From Pseudopyrenochaeta lycopersici (taxonomy: Eukaryota; Ascomycota; Dothideomycetes; Pleosporales; Pseudopyrenochaetaceae), in NCBI GenBank assembly GCA_003313425.1, contig NHZP01000007.1, positions 1,116,001 through 1,180,000 on the forward strand: a stretch of DNA of 64,000 nucleotides, in the 5' to 3' direction. The position numbers and the translations under genes are program-made. The notes beneath the pieces were generated by a model. It did no database searches and was not told where the DNA came from. It saw only the letters and a program-made list of their open reading frames with translations. Shown here one piece after another: positions 11,916-23,679 of the stretch; the stretch's first letter is position 1, and the number at the start of each line of letters is the position of its first letter.

Positions 11916-13518
11916 TTAGCGGAGGCCAATGACACTCTGTACAAGATGTAAGTAAAAATTCCAAGAGCACTAGTTGCAAGGGTCGACATACCATCTCCAG
12001 CGTCCAGACTCTCCTTATCCAGACTTTCAACTTGCCTTCGACTCCTCGAACGTTATCAAGCTCGACGCCTTCCCACCAGCATCGGCGAGCAGGTTTCCTC
12101 CAGAAGAGGAGCAGTTTCTGCGCCATTCCGACAGCGTTGCTGTTAGCAAGATCATTCCCTTTGATATCGGTCCTCAAGCGGGCAAGTGCAATGCTGCAAA
12201 TCACAGCCTTGTTAGGCTCGCCAGCACGGTGACCCCATTGATCGTCGTGGTTGAAACCGCTGGAAATCATTAGCACGCACACTCTTTGCATGCTCGAAGG
12301 ACAGTCTTACCCTGCGGTCAACATCTCAATGAGGTGCTGCTCAGTTGTTCCTGGCTCCTCACTCTTCCTTAGACCTGAAAAGATACCGTCCTGTCTCAAC
12401 AGAGCCTCTCCAGCAGCCCGCTTCACTTCGATCATTTCCGGTTGGGTAATATCGCGATGCGGTGGGATCGCATAGAAGTCAAGATCTTCTCGGAGGACGA
12501 TTATACCGGCGCGATCTTGCAACATATCCCTAGCAGAGCCATGCATGGGTTCAATAGGCACCGCTTCAGCTGGATGATCTGGGGCTGCGGTAGGCGAAGG
12601 AGGCGAGGCGGGAATAGATTGTGCTACGGTGCGGAAGAACTCCAACATATACTGGAGGGAATTGGGATCGTACTGTGAAGAATATATATTGTCAGATAGA
12701 TATAATGCGGGGTTCGAGAGGTGATAGACGATCTTGGCCAGCAGGCCTAGGGGAGAGGAAAGGAAATCGGGGTTACCAACGTCAACTGGGTATACATCAC
12801 CATCGTGGTAAGAGTTCATGTGGCCATCTGGGAGCAGCCCATTAGGGAAGAGTGAGAGGAGGACGAATTCAGGCAGAGTTAGAAGCTCATCTCGCGACAA
12901 GGTAAAGCGCGTCCCTCTACACTCGCTGTTAGTTCTATCCAGCTCATCTAAGGGCTGGGCTTTGTACCTCAACTCCAGAGTGATGTTCTCATCAGAGCCA
13001 CCCAGAGTGTTTATCGGTGGTCCTCCACTCGATTGTGACACCTGGGTGATGATGCTGGCGGGGCCTCCTGCGGATGCCATCACGTATGTAAATGACTCGA
13101 GTGGGCTTGATCCTTCGCTATATGGGGGTGGGGGCTCTCCGTCGTCGATATCCTTGCTGCTGGAGCCGTCTTTGGTGTCGCGCGGAAGGGCAGCTTTTGT
13201 CGCAGCAGCAGCAGCGGCGGCGGCGGCCGAGGAGGATGACTCGGTAAATGGGGGCGCGGGAGCGAATGCAGGCGGAGACTCTTCTTCTGTGGTCTCGCAA
13301 GCCTTGTTGCGCGCCTCGACGACGTCCTCGGACGGGAAGAAGAGGGAGGAGAAGGGAGGAGGGTACGGTGATTCGCCGGCGGTCGTCAATACGGCGTTGA
13401 TGCTCGCAGGAGCTGTGACGGTGCACTGTGGGCGGGGCGTGTCGCTTTCGCTGGGAGACAAAGGCAAAGGAGTGACTACGGACAAGCCGTCTGTACTGGG
13501 GCCCTGTGTGCACGACAA
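11916..13518 (-). CDS. Whi2-like BTB/POZ-fold protein (phosphatase activator type)
   Basis: Resembles fungal Whi2/KCTD-like proteins, which in yeast work with the Psr1/Psr2 phosphatases in the general stress response and growth arrest. The core reads ENITLELRGTRFTLSRDELL, LPEFVLLSLFPNGLLPDGH and YDPNSLQYMLEFF, a Tet/BTB-type fold, followed by MAQKLLLFWRKPARRCWW near the C-terminus. Proposed exons: up to 12968, 12916-12781, 12672-12311, 12259-11992 and 11936-11916 (stop TAA). Introns 12967-12917 (51 nt) and 12780-12673 (108 nt) are stop-free, but removing them restores the family sequence. The N-terminal ~145 residues are proline-, serine- and alanine-rich, with a poly-Ala run. The frame has no ATG before residue ~145, so the start is unresolved: either that Met or an upstream exon (see findings). 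Confidence 0.82.
12673..12780 (-). other. 108-nt stop-free intron (Whi2-like gene)
   Basis: Donor GTTGGT at 12780 and acceptor CACAG at 12673, phase 0. Removal joins YPVD to YDPNSLQYML, the expected family sequence. Being a multiple of three and free of stops, retention would add 36 residues. Confidence 0.65.
12917..12967 (-). other. 51-nt stop-free intron (Whi2-like gene)
   Basis: Donor GTACAA, branch-like ACTAAC, acceptor TGTAG. Removal joins ITLELR to GTRFTLSRDELL. Retention would add 17 residues in the middle of the BTB-fold core. Confidence 0.75.
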
Positions 13519-14034
13519 GTTGCCGGTAGCTGCGTATTGGATGGCAAGTAGATGATGAGGCTCGAAGGGGCAAGGGCGCTAACAGCCGCCGTCAATTAAT
13601 CGCGTGCGCGTCCCAATCACGAGCTAGCCGAGCGCATTGGGTGGAGCAGCAGTCGATGGGAGTGTGATTGTTCGCTGTATTGTGCTGTTGGTGGTATCTC
13701 GGAGTGTGTGATGTGAGGTGGGTGCGGTGAACGGAGGGCATCGATTCAGCCAGAGCCAGCTGGGCCTAGCGCGCCTTCCAGCTTCCGGAGGGAAGGCACG
13801 CTCGAGGGCGTCATCACAACAACAGTCGCTCTAACGTCAACATTCTTTAGCAGATTTGAGAAGGTTTCTGAACGTGAAGCCGTGGTCATCTGAATACTTT
13901 CGCGTTCTACTTGCAACAGGCATCCAGGTGGCCAGATATAGCATTCAAGTTTAGTGCAAAAGACACGATTGCTAGTGTCGCAGGCACTTCATGCAGCGTC
14001 TATACGCACGCCTCAGACTTTGATGCATCCCCAA
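13519..14034. other. Intergenic / 5' region of Whi2-like gene
   Basis: Holds the 5' end of the Whi2-like gene and the 3' flank of GCN20. A possible first exon starts at the minus-strand ATG near 13742, with a GTGATT donor and the TACGCAG acceptor near 13530. This would supply the missing start but is only a candidate. Confidence 0.35.
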
Positions 14035-16389
14035 TTAGTGCTTCCGTACCACTCCAGCCTCGTTTGCTTGTGCAGTAATCCTTCGCTTGTAATCCTTGAC
14101 GGTACCGTCAAAATGCTCAATCGTTCCGTGGTCACACACCCACAGGCTTGTGCATACGTTCTGCAGCATTGTGACATCGTGACTGACCATCAGCACACCA
14201 CCCTGAAACTTTTGCAGTGCGTCTGACAACGCATCCATGGCCTCAATATCCAAGTGATTTGACGGTTCGTCCAGAACAAGAATGTGTGGATTCGTCAATG
14301 CCAGACACGCAAAGGCCACACGTGACTTCTGTCCTCCAGACAACAGCTCCATTTTCTGCAATCCTGTCATGCCTGTAATGCCGAAGGCGCCTAGGTGGCG
14401 GCGGTACTCTTCGTCTGCTTTTCCATGATATTTCTTAGACATAAATCCTACGGCACTGTCATTGAGGTCTAATGCATCGACGTGGTGCTGTGCAAAGAAG
14501 CCCACTCTGAGCCGGGGATTCTGTGAGATCAAACCAGAACTAGGCTGAAGTGCGCCAATGAGGAGCTTCAAGGCTGTTGTTTTACCGGCTCCATTGGGTC
14601 CCACTATGCCAATTCGCGAATCAAGTTGTACATCAAGATCAACATTCTTTAGCAGGATATTATCCTTGGTATATCCAAATGTGACGCCACTCATTTGGAT
14701 AATGGGGGGCGACAACTTTTCTACTTCTGGGAACTTGAAGTGAACTGTGTACTCTGCCTCTGGTGGTGTCAGGACTGGCATCCGCTCCAGTTTCTTGATT
14801 CTTGATTGAGCCTCAGAAGACTTGGCAGCATTGTATCGGAACTTGTCAATGAAGGCCTGCAAATGTGCACGTTCGGCCATTTGTTTCTCGTACTCGCGAG
14901 CTGCAGTTTTACGGCGTTCCTCTTTGGTCGCATAAAAGGAGTCGAAATTAGCGCTCTTGTAGTAATCAAGTCGCTCAGAGTGTTGGTGGATGATATCGGT
15001 TGCGACTTCGTTCAAAAATGCCCTGTCGTGAGATACGACAAGAAGAGTACTGGGGTAGTCTTGGAGGTAGTTCGCCAAGAACGTGATGGATGGGACATCC
15101 AACATGTTTGACGGTTCGTCTAGAAGTAACAGGTCGGGTTCACAGAATAGGGCTCGTGCGAGTGCCAATCTCATCCTCCAACCTCCGGAGAAAGTCTTGG
15201 TTGCATACTGTTGCCGCTCTGTAGAAAATCCTAGACCAGCTAGAATACTTGCTGCTCTGGGCTCAGCTTTATCCGATTCCATTTCGGCAAGCTTAGAGTG
15301 CACGTCACTCAGGGTAGTATCAAGACCCTCACGCTGCGTGTCTAATCTGGCAGCATCGGCAGACGTGTCCGCCAGCGTAGCGCGCTCTGCTTCGATTTGA
15401 GCCAGCTCCTTGGAAATTTTCTACCCACAGTCAGAGAGGATACGAAGGATATGCCAGATAACGTACATCTTGTTCCTTGAGGAGATGCTTGCGCCACACA
15501 TCGGCGTCCAAGACAGCTTGTAGAGCTGGTGTATCATCGCCAGTAATCTAGAACTAGTCAGAATATAAGGTCTACGAATGTAGGCAGGCCGACCAACCTC
15601 TTGTTCAACATGCAAAATTGAAATGTGTGTAGGAATGGAGACCTCGCGGCGGCTAAGAGCTCGGAGCAGAGTCGATTTACCAATACCGTTCTGACCTACG
15701 AGACCATATCTTCGGCCATATGCTAGCGTCAATGAGCTGTCTGTGAGTATACGTTTACCGGATATAGATATATCAAAGCTGTCAATCTTGATGTCTTTGC
15801 TCTTTGAGGTAGAATCACCCAGCTGCAAAGGATTGACAGCCATGTAGAATTCTTCATAGCTTTGTGTCTCATTTGGTTCATTGAGCAGCCTGGACGCCTC
15901 ATACTCGACATTCTTGAACTCTTTGCGATCCTGTTTTGCACGCAGCTTACGTTCAGCTTTTTCCAGCTTCTTCCGGTCGACCCTGGACTCGACTTTGCGC
16001 GTGTTGGCAGATTCTAGGTCAACGGCACCGCCTGCCAGACCTAAGGTAGAGGAAATGTTCCTTTGTGAGCCCACGTGAATTGCCTGGTCAAGCTTCTTTG
16101 CCGAGGGAGCCATCTGGCGCTGCTCGCCATTGGTGCCATTTGCTGCATTGAGGCGGGAAATGAACTTCTCAACAAGTTTTTGAATGCTGATTTCGTTCTG
16201 GTTTGAGAGATCACCAGATGCTGACAGGAGTAAGGCGCTCACAGTTGCGGCAGCTTCCTCAAGCGGTGAAGGGGCATTAGGATCCGAATCGGAAGAGAAC
16301 GAATTGGCGGCATGAGTCAAGTACCCGACTGAGTACTCTGACAGCACGGGGTCGATATTGGGGATTTGGGTTCTGATTTCAGCTTCCAT
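14035..16389 (-). CDS. GCN20: ABC-F ATPase, GCN20 type
   Basis: Soluble twin ABC protein that, in yeast, partners Gcn1 on ribosomes and promotes activation of the eIF2-alpha kinase Gcn2 in amino-acid starvation. Exons 16389-15598, 15547-15467 and 15420-14035 give 752 residues. The N-terminal ~190 residues form the Gcn1-interacting type extension, with a charged helix (RKVESRVDRKKLEKAERKL). First ABC: Walker A GQNGIGKST, signature FSGGW, LLLLDEPSNMLD. A charged linker follows. Second ABC: GPNGAGKTT, signature LSGGQKS, LVLDEPSNHLD. There are no membrane segments, as expected. The short middle exon (81 nt) and its donors GTTGGT and GTACGT are supported by family continuity. Confidence 0.96.
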
Positions 16390-18094
16390 GATCGCTGGCT
16401 TGCGTGAAATACGAGGAGGGTACCTTGTCCCACACAGCTGCTATCGCATGCAGTCAAATTCGAGCGGTGGCGCTGGGGTGGTCGGCGAGAGAGCAGGAAT
16501 ACGTCTCGAAGTCGTCGACTACAAGTTTCCGGTGTAATGGCGGGGCAGTGGGCGTTTCTCGCTATTGGCGTGCCACGACAGCTCCTTCACAGCGATGCGC
16601 AATTTGATCGGAGAGGCCATATGTGGAGTGGCGGTTTTCTGGAAAGAAACGCCGCGGGCCAATGAGCGCGAGGACGCCGCTTGCCCATCAAACATGACAT
16701 ACGCGCACAGCTCGCCCATCTCGGGATTAGTACATGAGAGGCTGATCTGCACAACGCGTCTGGAGACGCCGCTTTGCTGCGATGTGTCCCAGGATGCGCG
16801 GTTACACTTCAATTGTTTACATTCACTCTGGCCGTCAGCTTTCCCTAGCCGGACAGCAGGTCCGCCTTGGCTACGGCACACATATGTGACATGGCAACGT
16901 TCGCAGGCTTCAGAATCACGGATGCCGACGTTACTATCACGCCGCGTGCTCCGGAGGCATCACCAGAAGACTGAATTTGCTGGTCTAAGGACGCTGTTCC
17001 CGACCTATCCTCCACCCTTGTTGCCGCTTCTTTCCAGCTTCTCCGCCCCTGGGGCTGACGTGCTCTTCGTTTCGGCTATCAAGGATCTTGATGAGGAGCA
17101 GCTTTCCCAAACCTGCAATTGGTGAGCAGAAAAGGCCAAAGCAACAATATCCACAAGGCCCGCTACATTCAATACATTCATCACGGTCATCTTTCTCTTT
17201 CGTTTCTCTTTGCCTGGGCAATCCTGTGTATCAAGATGATTGTGCCGCCGTACCGGAGAGCTGGCTAAAGCTCCGTGGCTGCACATGCTAAGGCGCGCCT
17301 TCGTTTACGACCGATGGGCTACAGAAACCGGCTCATCTGTACGTACTGCGCGGCGCGATCAGCAAACAATCTCCACTCGCTTGCAGGGAACTCGCGAGCA
17401 GTCCAGCGGAGCGCTCGCGAATCACCACGCTCTGTTACGAGCGCCCGGGATGGGTATCTGGTACACTATTTTGGGGAGCCCTAGCGGCAAAAGGGTTCCT
17501 TCACTGCCATGGCCAGCCTCTGCACTAGGTCCCTAAAATGTTGTTGATTGTTACTCGGCGCCATGTCTAACGTGGTGATACCGTATGCTGCAGCTCTCGC
17601 GGAAGCGCACGCAGGAACAGCCCTGGGTAGGTTATATGCAGCCTTGATGTATCGCCAATCAAGGCAGCCAGGAGCTATGACGCTGCAGAGCGAGGCATGA
17701 GGTCTGTGTTGACTCCGTGTTATGTTTCGACATGCCGCCTTCAGCCCAATATTCATCGGCGACATCTCGCTAATCCCAAGTGGGCTGGGTAGCCCTGTAC
17801 GTAGATCCCAGAAGCAACAAGTAGTGGATTTCCTCAGTCCTCCGTCCGCTTCTTCGACGAAGCTCCACCTCTGCCTCAGCCCGTTGCGGGTGCTTCAGCC
17901 GCCCTTCCTCCGCCTTGCCCCGTGATGCTGCACACCTTCGAAGCGTCTGATTGAGCCCCTCCATTCCATCGTCTGTCCGTCGTGCAGCTCGCGATTCGTG
18001 GTTTCCTGGCACCTTGACATGCCATAATGCTCACCGTATCGTCACGAGTGCTTCGACGAGTGAGCTCTCCCCGGTGGCTTGGTCTCGAACGAGA
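16390..18094. other. Intergenic, about 1.7 kb
   Basis: Divergent interval between GCN20 (-) and the large plus-strand gene. ORFs up to 186 codons (16565-17125) are in-frame accidents without recognisable domains. The right end may contain a long 5' leader and the first exon of the next gene. Confidence 0.45.
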
Positions 18095-18296
18095 ATGAAA
18101 ACTGTTCCAACGGTAATTACGCTGTGTTTCCTCTGTCCCATACACCTGAGAGCGCATCAACGGCGGCCCTTGCTTTGTTTTGACTTTCCTCAACGCCGAT
18201 GCTGCTTTTACTTCCGAGAGCGGCGGCAGCTTGCCTGTCTCACCTCGATAGACCTCACATCTAAGTCGTACTGAGTGCCATGACTGACGCATTCGC

Positions 18297-21200
18297 GTGA
18301 CACAGCTTTGTGCAACTGCCACTGTCGTTGGTGCATCTGCAGTCGGTCTGTCGTTTGGGCGGAAGGCCCCCTTGGACTCCTCCCACTCGAACAAGAAGAA
18401 AGTTGCCCCAGTGCGAGAACTGGGCCAAGGTTCAATGCCTGCTGCCGTGCAGACCTCAGCGATAACAACTACCGCGTCTTCTTTCAGTGCCCCTATACCG
18501 GTCGCTCCTGCCGCGCGCGTCCCAACTGTAACTCGACTCGGTCAAGATGGGCGCCCTCAGCGGCGAATGTTAAGGAGGATGACCAGCGACGATGCACCTG
18601 TACAACGGCCCAGCAGTATGGTGAATAGCTATGCGCCCAGTGACCAGGACACGGCCGACTCGGATCCCACAATACATGCTTCCACACGACGACCTTCATG
18701 GATAAAACGCCTCTCCAGCATATCGAACTCCCAGCTCTCGAGCAGAAATCCCAGTCCTGCGCCGCTCTCCCCGGCCGTCTCGTACTCCAATGGCTCCATG
18801 GCGTTCTCTCACGACGGCTCAACCGCGCCCATAATAGGCAAGCGACCGCCCTCTCCATTGCCGCCCAACAAGCTGGTTAAACGATCATCGTCAGTGCGCA
18901 TACCCCATGAAGCATCTGCCCAGAGTTCTGCGTCTCTACGGCCGTCATTTCGCCGCCCTGCTACCAGTCATCAGCGCTCTGCAACACTGCAGCAAAGCGC
19001 GATGCTGGAGATGACAGTCGAGGACCCTTCCAAAGACGAGCCAATGCACGCTGTGAGCACCGATAGTGAAATTGAGTATGCACAATTCTTCACGGCCAGG
19101 CTCGCAAAAGAGCGAACGCTCGCCAAGCGTAGAGGTTCGTCAGCCCATGCAAACGGCTTCAGGCGCATATTCCCAGATGACAAGCACAAGCCTACACTAG
19201 TTCTCGCTCGATCAGTCGCGGCAGGCGCGGAGGAGGTAGACGAGTCGGCTAGTGACGACGGTGAAAGTGTGTTCTTTGTTAGTAGGCCAGGCACCCCACT
19301 AAGCATAACGGCTGTTATTGCTACCAAACCTGAGGCACCACAAACTGCTCAGCTCCCGCAATCTCACACCCGTCCGTCGACAGATCTCTCAGACGATCCG
19401 TCGCGGCGCCGGCGTTCCTTCTCCATCACTGACCTACTTTCCTCGGCCGGCGCCAAGAAGCCGCGAATTGCTAGAGCACCAAGCGGAAAGCTGTCTCGCC
19501 GAGCGAGCCAGCGGGTCAGCTCTGCTCCCCTTCTCCCTACCATGGGGAAGCGACCGCACAGCACTTCGTACGGAGAAAGGCGACGAGATTTGACCGATCC
19601 AGCGCTTGCGAGTCGCGACATTGCCACGTCCGCTGGCGCCGGCGAATCAAGCTTCGCACGCAATGAGCTCTCAGGAGGCTCTTCGTCGTCGCCACTGTCC
19701 GCAGTACCGGTCCGTCGCGTGGACCGTGTCCCTGGAGACAGCTTGGCGTCAATGCCTCAGCTCGAGGTGATTGCCCCAGCCGTGTCAGCCGCCAATCAGA
19801 CGCCACCTTCTCCTACTCTAGCGCAATCGGGGGTTCGTCCGTCGCGTCATTCCATGGCCCCGTCAGAACAAGCTTCGACATTGGTCGGCTCCTCAGATAA
19901 TGAAGTTCGCTGTTTAGGATCCGGCGACGAAGACGACGCCGACTTTCAGAGCGAAACTCTCTTTGATTCGCTGCGCACTGGCGCAACTCGAAGCACGTCA
20001 GGCGGCGCCCGAGGGCCTCGCATTGAGACCATATTTGACGAGTCTCCCCCCGCCAAGATCAAGATCACTGCCCTACGAGACCTACTCCCACCAGGTGCTT
20101 TTGGTGAGCACACGGTCAATGGTGCCGCCGGCCACCAGAGCATCGTCGAGGAAGAGGAGAGCATCTCGACGCCGGTGCGAACAGTGCGGCCAGAACGCTC
20201 CCTTCAAGATTCACCCAACTTCTCACGAACACTTAGCGCACCTTTATTCCCTAATTTAATACCTTCGTCGCCCCCAAGCATGCCAAAACCCCTCTCGTTA
20301 GGCACACTGGAATGGGATTCGAGAGCCGGAGACGACGAAGATAGCAGTAGGTGGTCACTAGATGAAGAGGATGTTGAGGACCCTTGGGTTGATCTGCCGA
20401 TAGCCAGCCACACAGCCACCCCGGTGTCTTTGCTTCGCCAGCATCCTCGCTTACTCGCACCGGGCTTCAGTCCAAAGCCAACCACACCACAACACCTCAC
20501 AGCAGAGTTTGGGGATCGAGACGCCCGCAGTAGCATATTTGATTGGTCCGAACAGCAACCCGCTGATAAAAGCTCGGGCAATCGCACACCGCCACGTCCT
20601 CGAACAGTGCATGGTAAGAAGGATGCGGACCGGAGAGGCAGTCGATCTGTTGGTCGGCGAGCGCCCAGCGGATTACACGCTCGCAGCCAGAGTGTCCCAG
20701 TCGTCCCAGATGTGACTGGCAAGCGTAGCACAGTAGTCACAAACAAGTTTGGCACCTGGGGCGTGGGGAGTAAAGGCATCACCGAAGACTGGAACGACGA
20801 CTTTGATTTCTCTGAACTGATTGAGGATCCAGCTGCTGAGGGCTCGGGTGGCTCACCAAAGACCGATAGTGGACTAGCCATGGTGGTACCGAAAACAATT
20901 CAAGAGCAACAGAACAATGTTCTAGCGAACATCGGCCTCCTCCGTGAATGGGGCTTACTTATCGAAGAACTCAAGGAGCATAGAATACGCGCCGTCACGC
21001 TTGGCATAATGGACGGCCAGCATTCGGGAATGTGGGAAGAGGTCGACGCAATGATCGATCTTGCAGACCAAGAGGCTGACCACGACGGCGTTCCTCGTTT
21101 GTCACCTCCATCATCGCCTGGCTTCGATGAGGACGCTTTCGAGGACGCTTCTGGCGTCAGTCCTAGCAATGGCCGAGGACGGCGGAAATCGGGGTCTCCA

Positions 21201-21677
21201 AGCGAAGATCTCGGCAGAGATTCGAATCAATCTACTCAACCAAAAAGGAAGTCGATTCTGCCACCAAATTACGCGATATTTGCACCTCAGTCTTCTCCTA
21301 TCCCCCCCAAATCCACCTACGAAACGCCTACGAAAGCTGCACAGACTCCCATCATCACACGGCCTCGGAAAGACTCCGAAGCAAAGGCTCGCTCTGTGAT
21401 AGAAGCATTACAAAAGAGGCGAAGCACTTATGAATCAGTTCCTGACGCGCCGCCTACACCGTCGTCAAAGAAAGTTCCCTTCGACACCGCAACATTGCGA
21501 CGTATTGTTCCTTATGTAAACACATTGACGCGCAAAGTAAAAGATGCTATCAGGGATGCGGAAGGATTATACACCAGCCCTGGCACGAGTCCTCAGCTTG
21601 AGGAGCCACCTTTCAGCAAGATGTTCCAACAGGACGCAGAGCTTGCTGCTCAAATGAAACTCATGACAGTAATGTAA
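18297..21677 (+). CDS. Large disordered protein, possible septation/mitotic-exit regulator
   Basis: An open frame of about 1,126 codons, Ser/Pro/Arg-rich and largely disordered, with many S/T-P and basic-S sites. The conserved part is C-terminal (about residues 805-920): NKFGTWGVGSKGITEDW, the acidic NDDFDFSEL, then a helical stretch (LLREWGLLIEELKEHR). This loosely recalls fungal septation-network proteins of the Etd1/Byr4 kind, but I am not certain. The frame begins at a non-ATG codon. A plausible first exon is the ATG at 18095-18112 joined through a 193-nt intron (GTAATT...ACACAG) to 18306, phase 0. Otherwise the start is the internal Met at about residue 47. No other intron is needed. Confidence 0.75.
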   Translation: MTQLCATATVVGASAVGLSFGRKAPLDSSHSNKKKVAPVRELGQGSMPAAVQTSAITTTASSFSAPIPVAPAARVPTVTRLGQDGRPQRRMLRRMTSDDAPVQRPSSMVNSYAPSDQDTADSDPTIHASTRRPSWIKRLSSISNSQLSSRNPSPAPLSPAVSYSNGSMAFSHDGSTAPIIGKRPPSPLPPNKLVKRSSSVRIPHEASAQSSASLRPSFRRPATSHQRSATLQQSAMLEMTVEDPSKDEPMHAVSTDSEIEYAQFFTARLAKERTLAKRRGSSAHANGFRRIFPDDKHKPTLVLARSVAAGAEEVDESASDDGESVFFVSRPGTPLSITAVIATKPEAPQTAQLPQSHTRPSTDLSDDPSRRRRSFSITDLLSSAGAKKPRIARAPSGKLSRRASQRVSSAPLLPTMGKRPHSTSYGERRRDLTDPALASRDIATSAGAGESSFARNELSGGSSSSPLSAVPVRRVDRVPGDSLASMPQLEVIAPAVSAANQTPPSPTLAQSGVRPSRHSMAPSEQASTLVGSSDNEVRCLGSGDEDDADFQSETLFDSLRTGATRSTSGGARGPRIETIFDESPPAKIKITALRDLLPPGAFGEHTVNGAAGHQSIVEEEESISTPVRTVRPERSLQDSPNFSRTLSAPLFPNLIPSSPPSMPKPLSLGTLEWDSRAGDDEDSSRWSLDEEDVEDPWVDLPIASHTATPVSLLRQHPRLLAPGFSPKPTTPQHLTAEFGDRDARSSIFDWSEQQPADKSSGNRTPPRPRTVHGKKDADRRGSRSVGRRAPSGLHARSQSVPVVPDVTGKRSTVVTNKFGTWGVGSKGITEDWNDDFDFSELIEDPAAEGSGGSPKTDSGLAMVVPKTIQEQQNNVLANIGLLREWGLLIEELKEHRIRAVTLGIMDGQHSGMWEEVDAMIDLADQEADHDGVPRLSPPSSPGFDEDAFEDASGVSPSNGRGRRKSGSPSEDLGRDSNQSTQPKRKSILPPNYAIFAPQSSPIPPKSTYETPTKAAQTPIITRPRKDSEAKARSVIEALQKRRSTYESVPDAPPTPSSKKVPFDTATLRRIVPYVNTLTRKVKDAIRDAEGLYTSPGTSPQLEEPPFSKMFQQDAELAAQMKLMTVM

Positions 21678-23679
21678 ATTCAGGATCAAAGACGATATTA
21701 CCGAGAGGTTCCGAGGGGATAGACCCATCGGCTGCAGATGGGCGATTACTACAGTGTCAGGAGATTGATCCTGGCTGGACTGTTTAAATTTCCAGAAAAA
21801 CAAAATTCGTGTGGAGAACCAAAGATTTCCTTCTGGATTTGTCTCTCCTTGGATCAAAGCGTTCGAGCGACGATTGATAGATTCCGACTTTATCACCCAT
21901 CCCCTTGTATTACTTAAACCGCCATTAACTGTCAGGTTGGCCTAGGTATTGCATTTGGAGCGACTGCATATTTTGTAATTCCTGTTTGCATGATTTGCAG
22001 CATCTCCCGGCCCGGCTTTACGCGGAAAAGAGGAGGCATGCGACACGAAGAGCATGTGAGTATGCATATATTGGCTTGTTCAATTGAAGCTCAATGGCGC
22101 AGTTGGGTTTTCTCGTTTTCCTTTGAGTAATGGGCATATAATACTGGGTCGGTAAAGGTAGGCCGCGCAGTTCGCGAGCCGCCTTTTGCTCTTGCAGAGT
22201 ACATTCGGATCATGTACAAAAAGCGGATTGATTTCGTTTTCATTTTCACTTTCCTGTTCTCGATCTTTGAATCTTGAATTACAGTGGGCTCCTGAAAACC
22301 ACAGCATTGATACTTGACGGCTGGCAGCTTCTGGCTCTCGAAACGCGAATATACAGACCATTGAATATGTCTTAATTGATTATCCCTCCAAATGCAATGT
22401 GATAATCACAGGGTTCCAAGGTTATGGGGCTCCCTCCCTGGCCTTATCTGGCTTGCTATGGTGGAGTTTGGACTAACTTAGCTAATAGTGTCGACGGTTC
22501 AATTTGGGCTGTGTCTAGGCAACCCTTGAAAGACGGAGCCGTCGGAGAAATTTCTAAATCCCTTCGTGTGCCATCATCTTGATATTGAAGGTAGTCATGA
22601 TGAAACTGCCATAGCTTTCCAGCCGTTGTCGCTAGATCAACTACTGCAGTCGCGGAACGGAATCACATCCCGCTAAAGCATGCCCACGCATAATATATCG
22701 ACAGCGAACTATTAACTATCGTTCGGCGCTCGTGGCAGCGGCGCAGTTCTTCGGGGCGCTTTATGATCGCCTGTGCATGTTGTGACATGCGAACGGGACT
22801 GATCATCTTACAGCTCGCTTTCGGTTCCGACTCGAGGGAGCAAGGACGTGAGATATTGCTGGCTCTGATTCCACCAACGGGAGCGCTATGCAGCGCGAAT
22901 CAACTTTTGGGACCCTCCCTGCTGACTGTCCCTGAATTGTCATTCGAGGCTACATCGGCAATCAGCCCGCAATTGTGGCTTCGCCAGCATGAAGCCGATG
23001 CTACCTAGGCCGGGCGGCTGGCCCTGCACGACAATTGTCACAATTATCACCCTTTGCATATTCCTGTTTTCCGCTCTGCTGACAAAAGTGTTGATAAACA
23101 CCAAGTTCCGCGTTTTGGAAACCCATCCCTCGGCTGCTCATGCGCGACAACGCGTCCCATGGGCGGGAAAGATGCCTGTACCATCGCTACTTAAGCCGCG
23201 GCTCATCCATCGCGCGAATGTGCTGCAAGTCATGCATCTCGTCGGTTTCAATCCCCTCGCCAATGAATGCAATATTCGACGTGAGACCACGACAGTTTGG
23301 ACAATGTCAAATGACCCCGCCATGTTGAATGCCCGATGACGTCCGCGTTTCTTGGAAAGCGCAAGCCAAGCGACACCAGGAATGGGCGACTGCGACAGCA
23401 TGAATGAAGCAATCGCCACTGCGGAGGGGGTACATGTGTGAACCCTCATTCTTACACACGGTAAAGACACGCGCCACTTGGCGATCAGTTTCAGAACTAA
23501 ACGAGAGTTTCCTCGTCTTCCCACTTCAGCCTGTGTGAACACCAAACTCTCGTTCGTTGATTGACTTCGCCTGTACCTGCATAGCCCTATACCCAGCTTT
23601 TACTTGCTCGCTTCCGCATTTGTCGACCTTGTCTCCGGCTTGCCGTCCACTGCAGCCTTCGCGCGTCATCCATATTGTT
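21678..23679. other. Intergenic, about 2 kb
   Basis: No gene supported. Small ORFs (for example 22989-23339 and 23138-23545) overlap on opposite strands and look random. The last ~150 bases are the pyrimidine-rich leader of the sorbosone dehydrogenase gene. Confidence 0.5.

Noticed and set aside
12818..13555. 245-codon plus-strand ORF opposite the Whi2-like gene
   Set aside because: Antisense to a supported gene, low-complexity Ser/Gly/Ala content produced by the sense Pro/Ala/Ser region.
16565..17125. 186-codon ORF upstream of the large disordered gene
   Set aside because: Cys/Arg/Ser-rich random-looking composition; opposite strand equally open.
20204..20881. 225-codon antisense ORF
   Set aside because: Shadow of the large disordered protein gene on the other strand.
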